A DNA stretch of 64,000 nucleotides from Helicobacter apodemus. Its GTDB lineage: Bacteria > Campylobacterota > Campylobacteria > Campylobacterales > Helicobacteraceae. The stretch is from contig NZ_JRPC02000010.1 of NCBI RefSeq assembly GCF_000765745.2, forward strand, positions 1 to 64,000. Reading direction: 5' to 3'. Each line of letters begins with the position of its first letter. Position 1 is the first letter of the stretch. Under the pieces are notes generated by a model. It was given only the letters and a program-made list of their open reading frames with translations, was not told the DNA's origin and ran no database searches. Below are positions 54,682 to 63,554 of this stretch, piece after piece. Made by a program: the position numbers and the translations under genes.

Positions 54682-55433
54682 TTAAGCAATTAGGGCAACT
54701 TGCACAGATTCAGAATAATTTACAAAATTCTGCAACACAAGCTACACAATTTAACGCAACTTTACCTATGCGTTTAGAGGTAATGGAGAAAATGCAAGGT
54801 ATCCGATATATGCTAAAAATTGGTAATATCACTATGGAAACTAAGAGCCTAAAAGAGCTAGAAATTGGCGGAAAATATTGGGCGATGATGGCAAAATCTA
54901 ATGGCTCTATCACACTTTCTAATCTCATTAAACAGCCCGATTTACTCAAAACACAAAATATCCCCTTAAGGCTCAACCCAGAGGCTATGGCACAATTCCT
55001 AAAAGAAGGAGAAAACCCTTTTGAGACAATGAAAGGATTTTTAATGGATAGACTAGCACAAGCAGAATCTAAATGGGAATTTGCCTTTTTAAGCCATATG
55101 CTAATGTCCCTAAGACAAAAAGTTCTAACACTTCCTCTGCACTATGATGAGAAAAAAGATGGATTCTTACAATTACGAAAAAAGCGAGCAAATAACCACG
55201 ACTATTTAGAGTTTTATTCTGTTTTTGCAAATCTTGGTGCTACTTGGGGATATTTATACAAACTTAATAATGGAATTAAACTAGATATTAGTGTAATGTA
55301 TGAGAGCATTGCGAAATTACTAAAAAATAATCTTAATGAATTAGAATTTATCAATCAAGTTAATATTCATACCAATAGCGAAATTAAACCCCTCTATGAC
55401 TTTAATGATTTTCTTCTTGATTTAGAGGGATAA
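54678..55433 (+). CDS. Conserved-looking protein of unknown function, 251 aa
   Basis: No signal peptide or membrane segment. The N-terminal 35 residues are Gln/Asn/Ala-rich; then a compact domain (MRLEVMEKMQGIRYMLKIG, LKELEIGGKYWAMMAKS) vaguely like FliK/hook-length-type or OB-like beta modules. I do not recognise a family. Tight coupling (4-nt overlap with coaBC, 0 nt to uppS) argues it is real and expressed. Confidence 0.75.
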   Translation: MIKQLGQLAQIQNNLQNSATQATQFNATLPMRLEVMEKMQGIRYMLKIGNITMETKSLKELEIGGKYWAMMAKSNGSITLSNLIKQPDLLKTQNIPLRLNPEAMAQFLKEGENPFETMKGFLMDRLAQAESKWEFAFLSHMLMSLRQKVLTLPLHYDEKKDGFLQLRKKRANNHDYLEFYSVFANLGATWGYLYKLNNGIKLDISVMYESIAKLLKNNLNELEFINQVNIHTNSEIKPLYDFNDFLLDLEG

Positions 55434-56108
55434 ATGGAGGTTAAACACTTAGCTATCATTATGGATGGTAATGGGAGGTGGGCACAGAAACGTTTAAAAC
55501 CTCGTTTTTTTGGTCATCAAGAAGGGGCTAAAAAGATTCAAAATATTACAGAATCTTGCCTATATTTAGGAATAAAATATTTAAGCCTTTATGCCTTCTC
55601 AACAGAAAATTGGAAACGTCCCCAAAAAGAAATTGATTTTTTAATACAGCTTTTAAACCAATACCTCACACAAAAAAAACAAATCTACTTAGATTCCAAT
55701 ATCCGCTTTAGAAGCATTGGAGACATCTCCATTTTTCCACAAAAGTTACAAGCAAAAATCAAAGAGCTAGAAAATTTCACAAAACATTGTAATAAACTCA
55801 CGCAAATCCTTGCTCTTAACTATGGCTCTAAAGATGAGTTAAGACGCACATTTTTAAAACTTCATAAAAATAATTCTATTATTACCCAAGAAAGCATTAC
55901 ACAATCGCTTGATACAGCAGATTTTCCAGAAGTTGATATGCTTATACGCACAGGAGGAGAACAAAGGTTATCGAATTTTTTATTATGGCAAAGTGCTTAT
56001 GCGGAATTATTTTTCACCAAAACACTTTGGCCAGACTTCTCTCACAAAGAACTAGCCCAAATGCTTGAAGAATTTTCTTTACGGCAAAGACGTTTTGGTG
56101 GGATTTAA
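55434..56108 (+). CDS. uppS: Undecaprenyl diphosphate synthase
   Basis: Makes the C55 lipid carrier for peptidoglycan and capsule. 224 aa: MDGNGRWAQKR with catalytic Asp, FSTENWKRP, and the C-terminal LIRTGGEQRLSNFLLWQSAYAELFF. Starts right after the previous stop. Confidence 0.96.
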   Translation: MEVKHLAIIMDGNGRWAQKRLKPRFFGHQEGAKKIQNITESCLYLGIKYLSLYAFSTENWKRPQKEIDFLIQLLNQYLTQKKQIYLDSNIRFRSIGDISIFPQKLQAKIKELENFTKHCNKLTQILALNYGSKDELRRTFLKLHKNNSIITQESITQSLDTADFPEVDMLIRTGGEQRLSNFLLWQSAYAELFFTKTLWPDFSHKELAQMLEEFSLRQRRFGGI

Positions 56109-56137
56109 GGCATTCCTAGAAAGCAGGAAGAATGCCT
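56108..56137. terminator. Hairpin between convergent uppS and metQ
   Basis: AGGCATTC (56108-56115) and GAATGCCT (56130-56137) are exact inverted repeats, with CCT/AGG inner pairs. It overlaps the metQ 3' end and serves both strands. Confidence 0.55.
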
Positions 56138-56934
56138 CCTCCATATTTTTGCATAATAAAATCTTTTACGCTTGGACTCTGTAAAGCCCTAATGAGCTTT
56201 TGGATATTTTCATCATTTTCCCTACCTTGTTTTACAACTAAAATATTTACATAAGGAGAATCTTTACTCTCTATGGCAATAGCATCATTAAGAGGATTAA
56301 GCCCAGCTAAAAATGCAAAATTCGTATTAATAATACTAGCACTAACATCATCTAATGTTCGCGTAAGTTGGGGAGCATCTATTTCTTTAAAGCTTAGATT
56401 CTTAGGATTTTCTATAATATCTTGCACAGAAGCAAGTTCCACATCTTTTTTAAGTGTGATAATGCCTTCTTTTTCTAAAATCCTTAAGGCTCTAGCTCCA
56501 TTTGAAGGATCATTAGGAATAGAGATTAAATCGTTATTCTTTAATTCTTTCAAACTCTTGATTTTATTAGAATATACTCCCATTGGTTCTAAATGCACAC
56601 CAGCAACATTTACAAGTGCAGTTCCTTTTTCTTTATTAAAGGTATTCAAATAAGGTTCGTGCTGAAAAAAATTTGCATCCAAAGAACCATCCTGCAAAGA
56701 AAGATTAGGGGTTACATAATCGGTAAATTCCTTTATCTCTAAACTAATTCCATCCTCTTGTAGCAAAGGAATAATTTGCTCTAATATCACTGCGTGAGGC
56801 TCTGGTGTAGCACCTACCACTAAAATAGTTTTTTCTTTTGTGCCATTATCTAAAGCCACTTTCATATCATCGCCACAACCACCCAATACTAAAGCAATGA
56901 TTACTCCAAAAATACCTACAATTGTTTTAAACAT
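56116..56934 (-). CDS. metQ: Methionine ABC transporter substrate-binding lipoprotein
   Basis: 272 aa NlpA family. Lipobox LGGC (Cys about 20). VGATPEPHAVILEQI, YVTPNLSLQDGSLDANFFQHEPYL and NDPSNGARALRIL are family signatures. Last gene of metN-I-Q. Confidence 0.93.
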   Translation of the reverse strand: MFKTIVGIFGVIIALVLGGCGDDMKVALDNGTKEKTILVVGATPEPHAVILEQIIPLLQEDGISLEIKEFTDYVTPNLSLQDGSLDANFFQHEPYLNTFNKEKGTALVNVAGVHLEPMGVYSNKIKSLKELKNNDLISIPNDPSNGARALRILEKEGIITLKKDVELASVQDIIENPKNLSFKEIDAPQLTRTLDDVSASIINTNFAFLAGLNPLNDAIAIESKDSPYVNILVVKQGRENDENIQKLIRALQSPSVKDFIMQKYGGGILPAF

Positions 56935-56956
56935 TCTATTCCTTTTAAAATAAAAA

Positions 56957-57607
56957 TTAATGTTTTAATTTTCTATACAAAAAATCTCCAAAGCTTTGAA
57001 TAACTTGCACTAAGAAAATTAAAATCACGACAGTATATAACATAATATCACTTTGAAACCTATAATAACCATATTTTATAGCTATATCCCCTAAACCTCC
57101 ACCACCAACTGCACCAGCCATAGCACTAAATCCAATCACCAAGATTAAAGCCAATGTAATGCCTGAAATGATACTTGGCAAAGCTTCTACCAACATAATC
57201 TTAAAAATAATTTGGATATTCCCAGCACCAAAACTTTGTGCTGCTTCAATAACGCCTTTATCAACTTCTTTAAGAGCATTTTCTAAAATTCTAACAATGA
57301 AAGGAGAAGCCCCGATACTAAGAGGGATAATCGCTGCCGTAGCACCGATACTCCTACCTAAAATCCATTGTGTTAGTGGAAATAAAACAATCATAAGGAT
57401 TAAAAAGGGGAAAGAGCGTAAAGTATTAGTAATAGTGTCTAAGATTCTAAAAATTATTACATTAGGTGATAATCCCTTAGGGGAACAAAGAACAAGCAAA
57501 ACAGCAGGCACAATTGCCAAAAGGGTTGCAATAAAGGTAGCCATAACACTCATATATAAAGTATCTAAAGTCGCCTCAAAAAGTAATTTTAGTATTTTAA
57601 AATCCAT
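56957..57607 (-). CDS. metI: Methionine ABC transporter permease
   Basis: 216 aa with five membrane segments and the permease EAA-like loop (EVDKGVIEAAQSFGAGNIQIIFKI). AGAVGGGGLGDIAIKYGYYRF is typical of MetI. Confidence 0.94.
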   Translation of the reverse strand: MDFKILKLLFEATLDTLYMSVMATFIATLLAIVPAVLLVLCSPKGLSPNVIIFRILDTITNTLRSFPFLILMIVLFPLTQWILGRSIGATAAIIPLSIGASPFIVRILENALKEVDKGVIEAAQSFGAGNIQIIFKIMLVEALPSIISGITLALILVIGFSAMAGAVGGGGLGDIAIKYGYYRFQSDIMLYTVVILIFLVQVIQSFGDFLYRKLKH

Positions 57608-57616
57608 CTATTCTCC

Positions 57617-58573
57617 TTAAACAATCTCCCAACGCACTCCACTCTTGCTAAGATAGCTACAAACACCCTCTTGAAATTCTTTAGCAATATTAATCACAAG
57701 CACCCCTAAGACTATACCACCAAAAGATTCTAAAGAACCCCAAACAATATTAAAATTCATTTCTAAATTTCTAGCCATTTTTGTAATAATAGGGTTTTGT
57801 GCGACTTCTTTTGGGAAATAAATGCGGATATTAATGCCCTCTTTAGGTAAAATCTCATTCTCTCCTAAAAATTCTCGCATTTTTTTATCAGGCTCTAAAA
57901 ATAACTCTTCGATATTCCCACTCTTTAAAACCTCTCCTGCTTCCATAAATGCAGCTTCTTTACAAATTTTTTTAACCACTTCCATCTCGTGTGTTACAAG
58001 CACAATTGTTACACCAAGTTCATCATTGACTTGTTTTAAAAGATCTAAAATAGAGCCTGTAATAGAAGGATCAAGCGCACTTGTAGCTTCATCGCTTAAC
58101 AATAGATGAGGATTCATAACTAAAGCCCTAGCAATGGCAACTCTTTGTTTTTGTCCTCCACTTAATTCATTAGGATAAAATTGAGCCTTTTCCTCTAAGC
58201 CCACAAGCTCTAAGAGATTATAAATCTTTTTTTTATCAATTTTTTGCCTCCAACATTGCAAAGGCAAAATGACATTTTCATAAACATTTTTTCTATGCAT
58301 TAAAGAAAAATGTTGAAAAATCATTCCAACTTTTTTTCTAAATTCTCTTAACTCCCTACTATTTAATTTATCAATTTCTACATTATTAATTTTTAAATGA
58401 CCACTTTGGAAATTTTCTAATCCATTAAAAGTCCTAAGTAAAGTGCTTTTACCCGCTCCACTATGACCGACAAGACCAAAAATGATACCTTTTTTAATAG
58501 TAAGATTAATATTTTTTAAAATTTGTAAATCTCCATAACTCTTATTTAATTCACTCACTTCTATAAAATTCAT
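57617..58573 (-). CDS. metN: Methionine ABC transporter ATPase
   Basis: 318 aa from ATG 58573, chosen for its AGGAAT site. Walker A GHSGAGKSTL, signature LSGGQKQR, Walker B LLLSDEATSALD, and a C-terminal NIL domain that senses methionine. No methionine riboswitch is visible upstream. Confidence 0.95.
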   Translation of the reverse strand: MNFIEVSELNKSYGDLQILKNINLTIKKGIIFGLVGHSGAGKSTLLRTFNGLENFQSGHLKINNVEIDKLNSRELREFRKKVGMIFQHFSLMHRKNVYENVILPLQCWRQKIDKKKIYNLLELVGLEEKAQFYPNELSGGQKQRVAIARALVMNPHLLLSDEATSALDPSITGSILDLLKQVNDELGVTIVLVTHEMEVVKKICKEAAFMEAGEVLKSGNIEELFLEPDKKMREFLGENEILPKEGINIRIYFPKEVAQNPIITKMARNLEMNFNIVWGSLESFGGIVLGVLVINIAKEFQEGVCSYLSKSGVRWEIV

Positions 58574-58632
58574 AAAATTCCTAAAAATAATTTCAAACAA
58601 TAATATTCTATCAAATTTTATTCTTTAAAATC

Positions 58633-58641
58633 TGCTAAAAT
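58633..58641 (+). promoter_or_regulatory. Extended -10 (TGCTAAAAT)
   Basis: Lies 27 nt before the start of the 102-aa exported protein gene. Confidence 0.4.
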
Positions 58642-58667
58642 TCCACAACTTTAAAAAGGAATGCCTA

Positions 58668-58976
58668 ATGAAAAACTTACTAATTATTTTCTTTACCATA
58701 ACCTTACTAAGTGCTCAACCTTGGGTGATGTTTAATGATTTAGATGATACTTATCTTTATGATCAAGCAAGCGGACAAGTTTATATTCGCATTAAAAAAG
58801 GTGGCAAAAATTATGAAGATACTTTTGTAAAAATGGGAATTATAGATAACAATAATTCCATCAAATCTCCACAACAACCCACACAAAACACAACAAAAGA
58901 GCAAAAAGAATTACTAAAAAAGGCTCAAGAAGCACAAAGGAGTATTCAAGAGAGTATTTTTCAAGATGAAAAATAA
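58668..58976 (+). CDS. Small exported protein, 102 aa
   Basis: Signal peptide (about 1-16, ending LLSAQ) followed by a short beta-like domain (YLYDQASGQVYIRIKKGGKNY) and a Gln/Lys-rich helical tail. No known family. AAAAAGGA precedes the start. It stands alone between divergent metN and a convergent symporter gene. Confidence 0.7.
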   Translation: MKNLLIIFFTITLLSAQPWVMFNDLDDTYLYDQASGQVYIRIKKGGKNYEDTFVKMGIIDNNNSIKSPQQPTQNTTKEQKELLKKAQEAQRSIQESIFQDEK

Positions 58977-58982
58977 TAGAAT

Positions 58983-60311
58983 TTAAATTAAGTTTATCAT
59001 TGCAACAATAATCCCAATAGGGGCAATAAACCGAATCGTAAAGTACCAACTTTGAAAATAAATCCCTTTTAAATACCCCCCACTCATTGCATAAACTTTA
59101 TCCTTTTTAAGTATCCAACCCATATAAATACACATAAATACACCAGCTAAAGGCAACATAAAAGAAGAGGTAATATAATCAAACCATCCAAAAAGATTTT
59201 TATCAAAAAAGCTAAGTGCTTCACTCATCAAAGCTGTATTGCTAAACAAAGCAAACACTCCCAAGACATAAGAAATACCAATACTAAAAAAATTGGTCTT
59301 TTTTCTACTCCAATGAAAAGCTTCCATTAAATAAGCATTAAAAGGCTCTAGCATAGAAACTGCAGAAGTAATTCCTGCAAAAATCAAAGCGACAAAAAAT
59401 AAAAAGGCAATAATATCTCCGCTAACTCCCATATTAGCAAAAATTAAAGGCAGGGAGATAAAAACAAGACCTGGACCGCTGGAGGGTTCTGCCCCATAAC
59501 CAAAAATAAAAGTAAAAACAACCAATCCCGCTATCAAGCAAAAAATAAAATTAAGTAAAGCAATAATAATGGTATAACGAATAAAATTCCCCTCTTTAGG
59601 TATTGAGTTAGAATAAGTTAAAATCACACCCACTCCTAATGAAAGAGAAAAGAAAGCTTGCCCAATTGCCTCTACAATTACTTTTGCATTAAGCTTACTA
59701 AAATCAGGAGTAAATAAAAATTCAAAAGACTGCTTAAAAGAATCTTGAAACATAGAATACCCAAGCAATCCTATAAAAATTAAAAGCAGCAGGGGCATTA
59801 AAATAAAATTTAAACGTTCAATACCTTTCTTAACGCCTTTACTTAAAATATAAGCACAAAGAGCAACAATTACAAAATGCCAAAGAAGTTGATAGGGAAT
59901 CTCACCACCTATAAATTCAACCCACAAGACTTCAGCGGCTTCTAAACTCTTTGGCAATCCTCCAGCTATCACTAAAAACAAATAATGTAATAACCAACCC
60001 AAAACTACCACATAAAAAGAAAAAATCAAGACTCCAGAAAATATCATCCATCCACCAAATTTCAGGAATCCCATATTTTTTGGTGCTAAAGATGCAAAAG
60101 TGCTAATAGCATTTTGTCTAGATGCTCTACCAAAAAATATTTCAACAATAAATACGCTTATGCCAAATAGCAAAAAGGCTAAAGTAAAGACAAAAACAAA
60201 TGCCATTCCGCCATTTTGCCCTGTCATATAGGGAAATTTCCATATAGCTCCAAGACCAATGGCACTCCCAGCAGTTGCTAAGATATAGCCCACCTTAGAG
60301 AATCTTATCAT
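58983..60311 (-). CDS. Sodium-dependent transporter, NSS/SNF family
   Basis: 442 aa with eleven to twelve membrane segments. The N-terminal sodium-site helix ATAGSAIGLGAIWKFPYMTG is characteristic of LeuT-like symporters. H. pylori has two such genes (HP0497/HP0498) near pldA. Probably imports an amino acid; substrate unknown. It starts one base after the stop of the 672-aa gene on the same strand. Confidence 0.92.
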   Translation of the reverse strand: MIRFSKVGYILATAGSAIGLGAIWKFPYMTGQNGGMAFVFVFTLAFLLFGISVFIVEIFFGRASRQNAISTFASLAPKNMGFLKFGGWMIFSGVLIFSFYVVVLGWLLHYLFLVIAGGLPKSLEAAEVLWVEFIGGEIPYQLLWHFVIVALCAYILSKGVKKGIERLNFILMPLLLLIFIGLLGYSMFQDSFKQSFEFLFTPDFSKLNAKVIVEAIGQAFFSLSLGVGVILTYSNSIPKEGNFIRYTIIIALLNFIFCLIAGLVVFTFIFGYGAEPSSGPGLVFISLPLIFANMGVSGDIIAFLFFVALIFAGITSAVSMLEPFNAYLMEAFHWSRKKTNFFSIGISYVLGVFALFSNTALMSEALSFFDKNLFGWFDYITSSFMLPLAGVFMCIYMGWILKKDKVYAMSGGYLKGIYFQSWYFTIRFIAPIGIIVAMINLI

Positions 60312-62330
60312 TTATTGAATCTCACTATCCTCTTTAATAGCGACAAAAATAGCACAATACAGAGATTTTCTTTGGTTAGTAATATGAAAACCATTAGTAG
60401 TTTCTAAAGACATTAAATAAAACTTATTACCTACCTTTATAATCTCTTTAGTGTTTTTAAGTTTTTTAAAATCTATTTGTTTTTCAAAGAAACCTTCAAA
60501 AGAAAAATCTTCTTTTGTAGTAGCATAAATCGTTCCATTAGAATCAAACAAAACAGTAAAAACTTCACTCTTTTCTGAGATAATAGAAAGATTTTTTAAT
60601 AAAGAAGATTTTAAAATTGTTGCTAGAATTTCAGATTCCCAAACAAAAGCCAGTCCTCCTATCACACGATTTTCTTTAAGGATTGGAACATAAAATATAA
60701 AAGTTTCTTTATTATTATAAAAATTACTTTTCTCATAATTTGATATGAAAATACCATTTTTATAAATTGAAAGTTGCGAAACTTTCTCAGCAATAACAAT
60801 TTTTTGACCACTAATATCATCTTGCTTTCTAGAGTTTTTTAATATTTCTCCCCTTTCGTTAAAAAACAATATATTATAATAAGACTTAAAACTATTCCCT
60901 AATCTTTCCAAAAGTGCAATCATATCTACTTCATTAGCTGCATTAGGTTCTTCTAAGAATTTTCTAAAACCTGCAAGATTTTCAATCCAACGAATATCTT
61001 TAATGCAATTTGACAATAAAACATCCATTGTCGTAGCAAAATACTGCGAATAATACCCAACTACATTAAATAAAGTATGATAAATACCTTTTTGAAGTTC
61101 TTCTGTGGAGGTAATACATAAAGCATTCATCTCTTCACTAAGGATTCTAATGCTATTTAAAATGGGATTAAGAGCATAAGAGTGACTCTTTGAAGCAATA
61201 ATTTCACCATTAATCACAACATCGCCTAAGTCTTCATTGATATTTTCAGCTTCAATAATTACATTACTCAAATCTCCAGTAATCAATAAAGAATCTTCTA
61301 ACAGATAAGCTTCCATTTCGTGCTTACTACGACTTTTAACATCAAATATCACAGATAAAGGAACAACACGATAAATTTTCCATTCAGAAGTAACACTTTT
61401 ATAAGACTCCGCAACAGACAAAGACTGAGAAGCGGTAAGGCAAAGTCTAGATCGAACGCTTAAAAAAGTAAAATCTTTATTCACATTAAAAGTTATTACT
61501 CGTCCTTCTGCAAACAATTTACTATTATCCGAATATAAAACATGATTTTTTGAATCCACGATAAAAATATTTGCTTGAGACAATCTATAAGGAAACAAAG
61601 AAACAACTTCTTTAAAAATATCATCCAAATTCACAATAAGCACAATTGTAGCAAAAGAGCTTTGGTCTTTATCTTCACGCATAGGCACTACAAAAAAGTA
61701 TTCATTGCTTTGATAATCTAAATTTTCATTATAAAAATCTACTTTTTGATAAAAATCTTGACAAAGAGCTATATTATCAGCCTCTAAAACAGCTGACATC
61801 TTTGTTGCTGGCATTGCATCACCATTTAAAGAGAACGCCATCTTTCCCTGAGCATCAAACAATAAAACATCTTTATAAACTAAATAACTCTCCTTAAAAG
61901 CTTGTAAATAGCCACGGAGTTCCTCTAATTTTTCAAGTGCCTCATCTTTATGTGTATTATATTTAGAGTGAAATTCTTTATATAAACGTATAGCATGAGA
62001 GCTTCTTGCTAAAATAGAAATACTTTTATAACAAGCATCTAATTCACCAACAACTCTATCTCCTATAATTTTCACAGAAACTTGTGCTTCTTCATAACCA
62101 TTTAAAAAACTTTGCTCAATAATTGTGTGAATCAACTTATTTTGCAAAGACTCAAATTTTTCTTGTGTTTTTTCCATATAATCGAATAAATTTTCTGCTA
62201 TATCTAAAGAGCTTATTTTTCCTGTAAGTGTTGTTTTACTAAGCAATGTATTAAGCGATATAAACTGGGATTTATATCGTTCCGCCATAGGCATATAAGT
62301 GCTTAAGATACCAATTGTTGATTGCTCCAT
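60312..62330 (-). CDS. Large soluble two-module sensor-like protein without output domain
   Basis: 672 aa from ATG 62330 (AAGGAAT before it). I see no membrane segment or signal peptide. Two regions look like Cache/PDC-type sensing folds: about 155-335 (VYKDVLLFDAQGKMAFSLNG, FFVVPMREDKDQSSFATIVL, IFIVDSKNHVLYSD) and about 440-640 (NILFFNERGEILKNSRK, FIFYVPILKENRVIGGLAFV, VLFDSNGTIYATTKEDF). No kinase, methyl-accepting, GGDEF or DNA-binding domain follows. It may pass signals to a partner, perhaps of the chemotaxis system, but that is inference. Confidence 0.75.
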   Translation of the reverse strand: MEQSTIGILSTYMPMAERYKSQFISLNTLLSKTTLTGKISSLDIAENLFDYMEKTQEKFESLQNKLIHTIIEQSFLNGYEEAQVSVKIIGDRVVGELDACYKSISILARSSHAIRLYKEFHSKYNTHKDEALEKLEELRGYLQAFKESYLVYKDVLLFDAQGKMAFSLNGDAMPATKMSAVLEADNIALCQDFYQKVDFYNENLDYQSNEYFFVVPMREDKDQSSFATIVLIVNLDDIFKEVVSLFPYRLSQANIFIVDSKNHVLYSDNSKLFAEGRVITFNVNKDFTFLSVRSRLCLTASQSLSVAESYKSVTSEWKIYRVVPLSVIFDVKSRSKHEMEAYLLEDSLLITGDLSNVIIEAENINEDLGDVVINGEIIASKSHSYALNPILNSIRILSEEMNALCITSTEELQKGIYHTLFNVVGYYSQYFATTMDVLLSNCIKDIRWIENLAGFRKFLEEPNAANEVDMIALLERLGNSFKSYYNILFFNERGEILKNSRKQDDISGQKIVIAEKVSQLSIYKNGIFISNYEKSNFYNNKETFIFYVPILKENRVIGGLAFVWESEILATILKSSLLKNLSIISEKSEVFTVLFDSNGTIYATTKEDFSFEGFFEKQIDFKKLKNTKEIIKVGNKFYLMSLETTNGFHITNQRKSLYCAIFVAIKEDSEIQ

Positions 62331-62438
62331 TTTATTCCTTAAAATAAATTTAATATTTTTGGAAAGAGCCAATATTATAACCACATTATTTTATAAAAAA
62401 GATTAAAAAACCTAAATTTTCTTTTAATCTTTTTAAAT

Positions 62439-62990
62439 TTAATATTCATCTGCCCATTGCAAAATAGAATCTTTTTGATCTTGAAAATTTTCGAAGCGGT
62501 GAGAGCCACCTTCTTGAAGAAGCATTTTAGAATCTCTAAATTTTTCAACAGCATTTTTATAATTTAAGACTTTATCTCCCTTTTGCAACATCACATAATA
62601 AAGGCTGGGGGTAATGGTTTCTACATAATATTGTTTTAAGCTCAAAGCCAAATCTATAGTCCAAAGGAAAGTCTGATTATTGTAAGGAATATGAATTCTT
62701 CCAACTGCTGGAAGCAAAGTCTTATAACCATCAATAACGGGATTAACCAATATAGCTTTAAGATGATATTTTTCTGCTAAAAAAGTCGCATAATATCCCC
62801 CAAGTGAGCTTCCTATTAAACAAATCTTATACTGCTTTTGGTATTTTTCAATAAGGGATTGAATAAATTCTATAGCCAAATCCGGAATATAAGGAAGATT
62901 AGGAGTGAGAGAATGAGGAGAAAAATCACGGATGATTGTGCCTTTATAGCACAATCCTATACTTCTAAATCCGTGCAAATATAAAAGCAT
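62439..62990 (-). CDS. YqiA-like esterase (UPF0227 type)
   Basis: 183 aa alpha/beta hydrolase. MLLYLHGFRS at the N-terminus forms the oxyanion region; the nucleophile elbow is GSSLGGYYA (Ser about 58), and a C-terminal His occurs in GGSHRFENF. ATG 62990 is preferred; TTG 62993 is one codon upstream. It is 3 nt after tpx and likely co-transcribed. Confidence 0.82.
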   Translation of the reverse strand: MLLYLHGFRSIGLCYKGTIIRDFSPHSLTPNLPYIPDLAIEFIQSLIEKYQKQYKICLIGSSLGGYYATFLAEKYHLKAILVNPVIDGYKTLLPAVGRIHIPYNNQTFLWTIDLALSLKQYYVETITPSLYYVMLQKGDKVLNYKNAVEKFRDSKMLLQEGGSHRFENFQDQKDSILQWADEY

Positions 62991-62993
62991 CAA

Positions 62994-63488
62994 TTACTTG
63001 ATAGAACTCAAAGCACCTTCATAATTAGGTTCTTCTGTGATTTCAGAAACAATCTCTTTATAAACCACTTTACCTTGTGGATCAACAACAAAAACCGCAC
63101 GTGTTAAAAGCCCATCTAAAGGAGAACCATCTAGTAATACCCCATAAGATTCACCAAATTTTTTATTTCTAAAATCACTTAATGCCTCTACATTTTTAAT
63201 CCCTTCTGTAGAACAAAATCTACCTTGTGCAAAAGGCAAATCTAAAGACACAACAAAAACCTCTGTGTTAGCCAAACTTGCCGCTTTTTCATTAAATTTT
63301 CTTGTTTGTGTTGCACATACACCAGTATCTAATGAAGGAACAACATTAATAACTTGATATTTTCCAGTTGAACCACCAACAGATTTGAGGCTTAAATCAC
63401 CTGCTACTAGCTCTACCTTAGGAGCAGTATCGCCAACTTTTATTTCTTTACCTGCTAATTTAACAGAACTTCCTTTAAAAGTAACCAT
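62994..63488 (-). CDS. tpx: Thiol peroxidase
   Basis: Atypical 2-Cys peroxiredoxin of 164 aa that reduces hydroperoxides. Peroxidatic Cys58 in PSLDTGVCATQT and resolving Cys92 in GRFCSTEG are both present. AAGGATAATGAG precedes the start. H. pylori HP0390 is the homologue. Confidence 0.96.
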   Translation of the reverse strand: MVTFKGSSVKLAGKEIKVGDTAPKVELVAGDLSLKSVGGSTGKYQVINVVPSLDTGVCATQTRKFNEKAASLANTEVFVVSLDLPFAQGRFCSTEGIKNVEALSDFRNKKFGESYGVLLDGSPLDGLLTRAVFVVDPQGKVVYKEIVSEITEEPNYEGALSSIK

Positions 63489-63554
63489 CTCATTATCCTT
63501 ACAATATTTTATTTAAAAGTTCTCAATTCTAAATAACTTTAGCTAAAAACAAGA

